From assembly GCF_001557115.1 (NCBI RefSeq), contig NZ_LSKQ01000192.1:1-53796 (forward strand): a stretch of DNA of 53,796 nt. Reading direction: 5' to 3'. Each line of letters opens with the position of its first letter. Positions within the stretch are counted from its first letter, which is position 1. Under the pieces are notes generated by a model. That model was given only the letters and a program-made list of their open reading frames with translations. It made no database searches and was not told the DNA's origin. Below, piece after piece: positions 46,091-53,796 of this stretch. The position numbers were made by a program, and so were the translations under genes. The DNA is from Erythrobacter sp. CCH5-A1 (GTDB lineage: Bacteria; Pseudomonadota; Alphaproteobacteria; Sphingomonadales; Sphingomonadaceae).

Positions 46091-48208
46091 TCACTGGAAT
46101 CCCGCCCCGAACGGCCAGCGCCGCCCGCACAGGCCGAGCACCTTGAACAACCTGCCCATTTCGCTGTCCTTGACCAGCCGGTTACGCTGCCGTTCGAACT
46201 TCTCGCGTTCATAGGGTGCGCGGCGGCGGAGCATTTCCATGCGCATGTCGATCCCCATCTGGATCAGCCATTCGCCCTGGTACTGCAGCCCCATCACGTC
46301 CGCGCCGTGCTGCTGCGCGACGAGTTGGAGCAGCTCGAAATCGACGTGTGCGGTGAGGTCCGCATCGCCCGGATGGGCGAAGACATCGACCTTCTGGTGC
46401 GATTTCAGCGCCTGCAAGGTCGATCCCGAGCGCAGCTCCTCGTGCCCGTAGTCGATGATCAGCGCGACCCCGCCCTGCTCCTTCAGCCGCCGCGCGAGCT
46501 CGGCCATCAAGGCGACGGCGGCGGGGCTGGTCTCGATCAGCGTGCCCTGCGAGGCGGTGACCCAGCTGGGCGGGACCAAGTGATCCATCCGCTCCTTGCC
46601 GGTCACGAAGGTGAAGTCGTCACCCTCCAGCCCCACCATCCGGGCGTACCAGCCATCGGTGGAGCGGATCAGGTGCTGCACCGGCAGGGCATCGAAGAAT
46701 TCGTTGGCGACGATCAGCAGCGGGGCATCGTCGGGCAGGGTCGAGATGTCGTGGTGGTGGATGCAGTCGGGGAAGGCCTCGCGCTGGAGCTTGCGCAAGG
46801 CGGCCGAGGTCTCGACGAAGTGGACCTGCGGGGTGAGCCCCTGCTTGGCTGCCGCGCCGAGCGCATCCTTGGCCAGCGTTCCGCGCCCGGGGCCGAGTTC
46901 GACATAGTGGATATATTTGCGCTTGGTCATCTGCGACCACAGGTCGGCCAGCCACACCCCGATCAGCTCTCCGAACACCTGCGTGATCTCGGGCGCGGTG
47001 ATGAAATCGCCCTGTTCGCCCAGCGGATCGCGGCTGGCGTAATAGCGCGCGTTGCTCTCGCCCATATATTGCGAAAGCGGGATCGGGCCGGTCTCGCGGA
47101 TCAGGCGCTTGAGGACCGCGGGAACATCGACCTGCGCGCGGGCGAGGACTTCGGCTTCGAGCCGTGCCTGCTCGGCGGCGGCGGCCTCTTCCGCCTCGCG
47201 CTTGGCCTGTTCTTCGGCGGCGATGCGGGCGGCTTCTTCCTCGGCAGCCTTTCGCGCAGCCTCTTCGGCGGCGAGGCGCGCGGCTTCCTCGGCAGCGAGC
47301 CGCGCGGCTTCCTCGGCGGCGCGGCGGGCGGCTTCCTCTGCTTCCTTCTTCGCCTTGGCCTCGGCTTCGCGACGCGCCTTTTCCTCGGCCGCCTTGCGGG
47401 CCTTCTCTTCGGCGGCGGCCTTGGCCTCGGCCTCGCGGCGGGCTTTCTCCGCGGCGGCCTTTCGCGCCTTTTCCTCGGCTTCGGCCCTGGCGCGGGCTTC
47501 GGCTTCGGCCTTGGCGCGGGCCTTGGCCTCGGCACGGGCCCGGGCTTCGGCTTCCTTCCTGAGGCGGGCTTCCTCGGCGGCGCGGGCCCGGGCTTCTTCC
47601 TCGGCGCGCTTGCGGGCCTCGGCGATGCGGCGCGCTTCTTCCTCGGCGCGCGCGCGCTCGGCGGCTTCGGCGGCCTCGGCCTCGCGGCGAGCGCGCTCTT
47701 CGGCCTCGCGGCGGGCCTTGGCCTCGGCTTCAGCACGGGCCTTGGCCTGTTTCCTCGCCTCGGCTTCGGCGGCAGCCCTGGCGCGCGCTTCGGCCTCGGC
47801 ACGCTGACGCGCCGCGATCTCGGCGCGCTTTCTCGCCCGGGCCTCGGCCGCCGCCTGCTCGCGCGCTTCGCGTTCCGCGCGGGCCCGCGCCTCGGCTTCG
47901 GCCTGCTCGCGCTGCCGCGCTTCCCGGGCGAGACGGGCGCGCTCCTCGGCTTGTGCCTTCACCCGGGCGAGCGCTTCGGCCTGTTCGCGCGCAGCCGCCT
48001 CGGCGCGCGCCTTGGCGGCCGCGCGCGCCGCGCGTTCGTCACGCGCGGCGGCCTGCGTGCCGGGTTCGGGATCGATCAGCCGGAGCGCGCTCTTCCAGAC
48101 GCGCGCGCCGTTCAGGCCGGCGCCGGCGTCCCCGCCGCCAGCGGCTTCTTGCGCAGCGCGAAGATCACGACAATCAATCCAGTCAGGATAAGCGGTATCG
48201 TCAGCCAT
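46091..48208 (-). CDS. COG1565/MidA-type methyltransferase with long TolA-like helical extension
   Basis: The last ~345 residues are a normal SAM-dependent methyltransferase of the MidA/NDUFAF7 group: [15 protein letters not shown], the SAM loop [15 protein letters not shown] and the diagnostic [17 protein letters not shown]7 methylates an Arg of a complex I subunit; the bacterial role is less clear. In front of it are about 300 residues made almost only of Ala, Glu, Arg and Lys (runs such as [18 protein letters not shown]), a single alpha-helix or coiled coil like TolA domain II. I know of no family member with this. The start is uncertain: the ATG at 48208 overlaps lgt by 97 bases; a GTG at 47962 lies within the helix; a CTG at 48115 overlaps the lgt stop. 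Confidence 0.8.
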   Translation of the reverse strand: MADDTAYPDWIDCRDLRAAQEAAGGGDAGAGLNGARVWKSALRLIDPEPGTQAAARDERAARAAAKARAEAAAREQAEALARVKAQAEERARLAREARQREQAEAEARARAEREAREQAAAEARARKRAEIAARQRAEAEARARAAAEAEARKQAKARAEAEAKARREAEERARREAEAAEAAERARAEEEARRIAEARKRAEEEARARAAEEARLRKEAEARARAEAKARAKAEAEARARAEAEEKARKAAAEKARREAEAKAAAEEKARKAAEEKARREAEAKAKKEAEEAARRAAEEAARLAAEEAARLAAEEAARKAAEEEAARIAAEEQAKREAEEAAAAEQARLEAEVLARAQVDVPAVLKRLIRETGPIPLSQYMGESNARYYASRDPLGEQGDFITAPEITQVFGELIGVWLADLWSQMTKRKYIHYVELGPGRGTLAKDALGAAAKQGLTPQVHFVETSAALRKLQREAFPDCIHHHDISTLPDDAPLLIVANEFFDALPVQHLIRSTDGWYARMVGLEGDDFTFVTGKERMDHLVPPSWVTASQGTLIETSPAAVALMAELARRLKEQGGVALIIDYGHEELRSGSTLQALKSHQKVDVFAHPGDADLTAHVDFELLQLVAQQHGADVMGLQYQGEWLIQMGIDMRMEMLRRRAPYEREKFERQRNRLVKDSEMGRLFKVLGLCGRRWPFGAGFQ
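47135..48055 (-). repeat. Intragenic degenerate repeat coding for the charged helix
   Basis: Short degenerate units rich in GCC, GAG and CGC codons (reverse strand) are repeated for about 900 bases inside the methyltransferase frame. Phase is kept throughout with no stop. Such arrays can change length by slippage or recombination. Confidence 0.7.
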
Positions 48209-48993
48209 TGCCCCATCGATAGCCCGGTGCGGGCTGCAAAGTCAGCCAGTTGTTGATCCGGCTCGCGGAAAAATTCGTTGACGAAGCGCGACACGCCCAT
48301 GCCCACGGTGAACACCCCGGCCAGCAGCCCGGGGCGATAGCGCGCGCGGGTCAGCCAGAACAGCGCGAGCATGATCGCAAGCATCGCCAGCCCCTCGAGC
48401 CCGGCCTGGTAGAGCTGGCTCGGGTGGCGCGGCAGCTCTGTGGGGTCGCTCGGGAACACCATCGCCCAGGGCACATCGGTGACCCGCCCGTAAAGCTCGC
48501 CATTGACGAAATTGGCGAGGCGGCCGAGCAGCATCCCCATCGGCACGCCGACCGCGACATAATCGACCACGCGGATGAAATTGAGCTTCTCGCGCCAGGA
48601 GATCCACAGCATCGCCACCGTGACGCCGATAAGGCCGCCGTGGAAGCTCATGCCGCCCTCCCACAGGCGCACCAGCCGCCAGCTCAGCCAGCTGTCATTG
48701 GCGAAGGTGGCCCACAGCGCCGGCTCGTAGAAGGTCGCATAGCCCAGCCGCCCGCCGATGATGACGCCCAGCGTGCAGTAGAAGAACAGATCGTCCGCAT
48801 GGCGCTGCGCCATCGGCGCGCCGGGTTCCTTCAGCGCGCGCGAGGTGTGCCAATAGGCGAAGATCACCCCCAGCAGGTAGGCGAGCGAGTAGAAGCGCAG
48901 CTGGAAGAAGCCCAGATCGATCCCTCTGGCAAGGTGCAGATCGGCAAACTGGATCGGATCGGCGGCGGTGCTTGCGGCAAGTAGTGACAGCAC
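48112..48993 (-). CDS. lgt: Prolipoprotein diacylglyceryl transferase
   Basis: This 293-residue inner-membrane enzyme attaches diacylglycerol to the lipobox Cys of prolipoproteins. About seven helices are visible. The Lgt signature is [16 protein letters not shown], and the [13 protein letters not shown] motif contains the essential His region. The start is a GTG at 48993 with AGAGG upstream. The end overlaps the frame of the fused methyltransferase downstream. The neighbourhood lgt-methyltransferase is usual in sphingomonads. Confidence 0.95.
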   Translation of the reverse strand: MLSLLAASTAADPIQFADLHLARGIDLGFFQLRFYSLAYLLGVIFAYWHTSRALKEPGAPMAQRHADDLFFYCTLGVIIGGRLGYATFYEPALWATFANDSWLSWRLVRLWEGGMSFHGGLIGVTVAMLWISWREKLNFIRVVDYVAVGVPMGMLLGRLANFVNGELYGRVTDVPWAMVFPSDPTELPRHPSQLYQAGLEGLAMLAIMLALFWLTRARYRPGLLAGVFTVGMGVSRFVNEFFREPDQQLADFAARTGLSMGQWLTIPLILTGLIVVIFALRKKPLAAGTPAPA

Positions 48994-49186
48994 GGAGCGA
49001 ACCTCTTATTGCAATGAGATGCCGTAACGGCGGGCTCGAGGGCCCCTGTCGCGCTGGCGCTTCTGGCACAGCCGGCGGGTGAGGGGAAGGGGCACGGGAA
49101 TCCGCCGGACGCAATGGGACAGGTACTCGGGACGGGTCGCACCGGGCCGGGCGCCGCAAAAAACGAGAGAGAGAGGAAACCACCGC

Positions 49187-50902
<1,716 letters not shown>

Positions 50903-50909
50903 CCGCCGC

Positions 50910-53669
50910 ATGAGTCCCGCTCGTGTCCCCGGCCAGCGCGCGATCATCGACCGGCGCGCGCTGGCCGAGGAGATCGAGGCGCTGTTCGAAGCCGGCGGGG
51001 CCGCCGCCCGCCCCGCCATCGTCGCCGCGCTGCGCACCGCGCTGCTCGAAGGGCGGGCCGAGCTCGCGCGGCGCCTGCTCGAGACGCCGTCTGCCGGGCA
51101 CGAGGTCACCGCCGGGTTCAGCTTCCTGATGGACCAGCTGCTGCGGGTGATCCACGATCACGTCACCACGCATCTCTACCCCGTCTCCAACGCCACGCAG
51201 GCCGAGCGGCTCGCGATTCTTGCCGTGGGGGGATACGGCCGCGCCGAGATGGCGCCGCATTCGGATGTCGATGTCGCCTTCATCACCCCGGGCAAGCGCG
51301 CGCCGTGGTGCGAGCAGGTGATCGAGACGATGCTCTACCTGCTGTGGGACCTGGGGCTCAAGGTCGGCCATTCCAGCCGCACCGTCGCCGACACGATCCG
51401 CATGGCTAAAGAGGATCTGACGATCCGCACCGCGCTGCTCGAAAGCCGGCTCGTGTGGGGCGAGCAGGTGCTTTACGAAGAGCTGCGCGCGCGCTTCTGG
51501 AACGAGGTCGCCAAGGGGAGCGAGCGCCAGTTCCTGACCCAGAAGCTGGCCGAACGCGATGCCCGCCACAAGCGGATGGGGGACAGCCGCTACGTTGTCG
51601 AACCCAACGTCAAGGAGGGCAAGGGGGGCCTGCGCGATCTCCAGACGCTCTACTGGATCGGGAAGTATGTCCACCGCGTCGACAATGCCGCGCAGCTGGT
51701 CGATGTCGGCCTGCTCACGCAGAGCGAATACCGCAATTTCCGCCGCGCCGAGGGGTTCCTGCTGGCGGCGCGCTGCCACATGCACCTCATCACCGACCGC
51801 GCCGAGGACCGGCTGACCTTCGATCTCCAGCGTGCCGTGGCCGAACGCATGCTGTTCGCCGACCGCCCTGGCAAGAGCGCGGTCGAGCGGTTCATGCAGT
51901 ACTACTTCCTGCAGGTGAAACGCGTCGGCAGCCTGACCGGGGTGTTCCTTGCGCACCTCGACGAGGAGATGGCCAGAAAGCGCCCGCGCACCGGCTTCTT
52001 CGCCGGCTGGACCCAGCGGCCCCGCCAGTTCAAGGGCTACACCGTCGAAGGCGGGCGCCTGCGCGCCCCGGGCGACGAGTGGTTCAAGGCCGATCCGGTG
52101 CGCCTGATCGAAGTCTTCCAGCTGGCCGAGGCCGAGGGGCTCGAGGTCCACCCCGAAACCATGCGCCAGGCCGGGCGCGACGCCAAGCTGATCGACGCCA
52201 AGCTGCGCCGCGACAGGCGCGCCAATGCGCTGTTCCTCGATCTGCTGAGCGGCCGCAAGGACCCCGAAACCGCATTGCGCTGGATGAACGAGGCGGGCGT
52301 CTTCGGCCGCTTCGTGCCCGATTTCGGCCGGGTCAACGCGCAGATGCAGTTCGACATGTATCACCACTACACCGTCGACGAGCACACCATCCGCGCGATC
52401 GGGCTCCTCTCGCAGATCGAACGCGGGTTGCTCACCGCCGATCACCCGCGCGCCACCCGCGAGTTCCCCAAGCTCGCCTCGCGCCGCGCGCTTTATGTCG
52501 CGGTGCTGCTCCACGATATCGCCAAGGGGCGCGGGGGCGACCATTCCGAACTGGGCGCCGAAGTCGCGCACCGCCTGTGCCCGCGCTTCGGCCTCGACGA
52601 GAAGGAGACCGCGCTGGTCGCCTGGCTGGTGCTCCACCACCTCCTCATGAGCCGCACCGCGCAGAAGCGCGACCTGACCGATCCCAAGACGATCGAGGAT
52701 TTCGTCGGCCAGGTGCAGAGCCTCGAGCGGCTGCGCAACCTCGCGATCCTCACTGCGGTCGATATCCGCGCGGTCGGGCCGGGGACGTGGAACAGCTGGA
52801 AGGGCCAGCTTCTGGGCGAGCTTTACGATGCCGCGCAGGAACGCCTGCGCCTCGGCCACAAGGGCACCGGGCGCAAGGCGCGGGTCACGGCCAAGAAGGA
52901 TGCGGTCCAGCGCCTGCTGGGGGATCAGGATTACCTCGTCGATTCGGTCGGCGCGCTGCTGGGGGATGCCTACTGGATCGCCGAGCCCGAGGAGATCATC
53001 GCCGCCAACCTTGCCCAGTACGACGCCGCCGCAGCTGCGGGCGAGGCGCTTTCGATCGCCTGCGAGGTCGACGAGACCCGCGGCGCGACCCGCATCAGCG
53101 TCATCGCACTGGACCATCCGGGGCTGTTCTACCGCATGGCGGGCGGCATCCACCTCGCCGGCGCGAACATCATCGACGCGCGCATCCACACCGCCCGGTC
53201 GGGCTATGCGGTCGACAATTTCCTCGTGCAGGACCACAACGCCCAGCCCTTCCGCGAGGACGCGCAGATGGCCCGCATCGAGAAAGGCATCCGCGATGCC
53301 CTGCTCGCCAAGGTCGAACTCGTGCCCAAGCTGGCCGCGCGCCCGCTGGCGCACTCCCGCGCGAAAGCCTTCGATGTCGCGCCGGGGGTGAGTTTCGACA
53401 ATGATGCCTCGAACCACTTCACCGTGATCGAGGTCACCGCGCGCGACCGCCCGGCGCTGCTCAACCGGCTGGCGCATGCGCTCTACAAGGCCAACCTGAT
53501 CGTCCATTCGGCGCACATCACCGCTTACGGCGAAGCGGCGGCGGACACCTTCTACGTCACCGATCTGACCGCCGCCAAGATCAAGGCGCCCGAACGCCTC
53601 GCCGAGATCGAGGCCGCGCTGCTTTCCGCGGCGAGCGACGAGCGGCAGGAGCAGCTCGAAAAGGCGTAA
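50910..53669 (+). CDS. glnD: [Protein-PII] uridylyltransferase/uridylyl-removing enzyme
   Basis: This 919-residue bifunctional nitrogen sensor uridylylates PII under nitrogen limitation and removes UMP when glutamine is high. The nucleotidyltransferase site is GGYGRAEMAPHSDVDV (107-122). The HD hydrolase has VLLHDIAKGRGGDHSE. Two ACT domains end the protein: VIALDHPGLFYRMAGGI and VIEVTARDRPALLNRLAHAL. It starts seven bases after the acyl-CoA synthetase stop and may share its transcript. Confidence 0.96.
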   Translation: MSPARVPGQRAIIDRRALAEEIEALFEAGGAAARPAIVAALRTALLEGRAELARRLLETPSAGHEVTAGFSFLMDQLLRVIHDHVTTHLYPVSNATQAERLAILAVGGYGRAEMAPHSDVDVAFITPGKRAPWCEQVIETMLYLLWDLGLKVGHSSRTVADTIRMAKEDLTIRTALLESRLVWGEQVLYEELRARFWNEVAKGSERQFLTQKLAERDARHKRMGDSRYVVEPNVKEGKGGLRDLQTLYWIGKYVHRVDNAAQLVDVGLLTQSEYRNFRRAEGFLLAARCHMHLITDRAEDRLTFDLQRAVAERMLFADRPGKSAVERFMQYYFLQVKRVGSLTGVFLAHLDEEMARKRPRTGFFAGWTQRPRQFKGYTVEGGRLRAPGDEWFKADPVRLIEVFQLAEAEGLEVHPETMRQAGRDAKLIDAKLRRDRRANALFLDLLSGRKDPETALRWMNEAGVFGRFVPDFGRVNAQMQFDMYHHYTVDEHTIRAIGLLSQIERGLLTADHPRATREFPKLASRRALYVAVLLHDIAKGRGGDHSELGAEVAHRLCPRFGLDEKETALVAWLVLHHLLMSRTAQKRDLTDPKTIEDFVGQVQSLERLRNLAILTAVDIRAVGPGTWNSWKGQLLGELYDAAQERLRLGHKGTGRKARVTAKKDAVQRLLGDQDYLVDSVGALLGDAYWIAEPEEIIAANLAQYDAAAAAGEALSIACEVDETRGATRISVIALDHPGLFYRMAGGIHLAGANIIDARIHTARSGYAVDNFLVQDHNAQPFREDAQMARIEKGIRDALLAKVELVPKLAARPLAHSRAKAFDVAPGVSFDNDASNHFTVIEVTARDRPALLNRLAHALYKANLIVHSAHITAYGEAAADTFYVTDLTAAKIKAPERLAEIEAALLSAASDERQEQLEKA

Positions 53670-53746
53670 ATGCCACACCCGTGGCGAAATTTGACGCCCG
53701 CGTGAAAGCCCGGTTTGCAGACCGGCCCGATCGGGTTAGTCCACTA

Positions 53747-53783
53747 GAGTCTGTCCTGTTTAGACTGAATCGATGTGGGATTC
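53747..53783. promoter_or_regulatory. GANTC triplet downstream of glnD
   Basis: Three GANTC sites (53747, 53767, 53779) lie within 37 bases, the first two around an AGTCT/AGACT inverted repeat. This is probably the promoter of the next gene, which is outside the window. Confidence 0.4.
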
Positions 53784-53796
53784 CCAAGGGGTGCTG

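Noticed and set aside
46307..48256. Rightward Gly/Leu/Phe-rich open frame opposite the charged helix
   Set aside because: It is the complement of the repetitive Ala/Glu/Arg codons and shows only the expected complementary composition.

Overview
The window looks like a chromosomal segment of a GC-rich alphaproteobacterium, most likely a sphingomonad of the Erythrobacter/Porphyrobacter type. The support is the gene families present (UrcA, DUF2147, COG1565 methyltransferase next to lgt, split nrdA/nrdB, PII uridylyltransferase glnD, a GyrB with the long insert), the strong GC bias of codon third positions, and GANTC (CcrM-type) sites in some promoters. No rRNA, tRNA, CRISPR array, prophage or IS transposase is visible.

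Layout. 1-4.0 kb: a truncated AlbA_2-domain gene at the left edge, then nrdB, a small membrane protein gene and nrdA, all leftward. The 0.77-kb region upstream of nrdA carries eleven GANTC sites. 4.8-6.7 kb: a fatty acid desaturase and a methyltransferase overlapping by four bases, compositionally unlike their neighbours. 6.9-13.4 kb: an orphan catabolic cluster (acyl-CoA synthetase, LuxR-type regulator, VOC enzyme, Rieske oxygenase, SDR, TIM-barrel isomerase) interrupted by two families of extragenic palindromes. 13.5-26.3 kb: ArsR/SRPBCC pair, alpha/beta hydrolase, TraB/GumN protein, a barstar-like gene coupled to nadB, an ABC ATPase, small envelope or secreted proteins, a nitronate monooxygenase-like enzyme, YceI, an ankyrin protein and guaA. 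26.5-30 kb: UrcA, a structured 0.57-kb intergenic region, a 27-residue membrane ORF, a second acyl-CoA synthetase and a PIG-L-type deacetylase. 30-37.5 kb: gyrB, an AI-2E-type transporter, an M50-like protease, a SnoaL-like protein, TetR, DUF1295 and PlsC.

37.6-42.9 kb is a leftward leucine-degradation-type operon (ivd ... mccB). A trypsin-like protease gene of foreign composition sits directly behind mccB, where a biotin-carboxylase subunit might be expected. 43-45.3 kb holds a two-gene osmoprotectant ABC importer (ATPase; permease fused to binding protein). It is followed by a GIY-YIG nuclease ORF bracketed by inverted copies of a hairpin repeat, with the repeats contributing coding sequence to two genes. 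45.6-49 kb holds a DUF2147 protein, a COG1565/MidA-type methyltransferase carrying a very unusual ~300-residue Ala/Glu/Arg helix at its N-terminus, and lgt. 49.2-53.7 kb holds a third acyl-CoA synthetase and glnD.

Most promising for new biology: the palindrome-bracketed GIY-YIG unit, the TolA-like extension fused to the methyltransferase, the protease inserted in the leucine operon, and the GANTC-dense nrdA upstream region. All functional statements rest on reading motifs by eye. No database search was possible.
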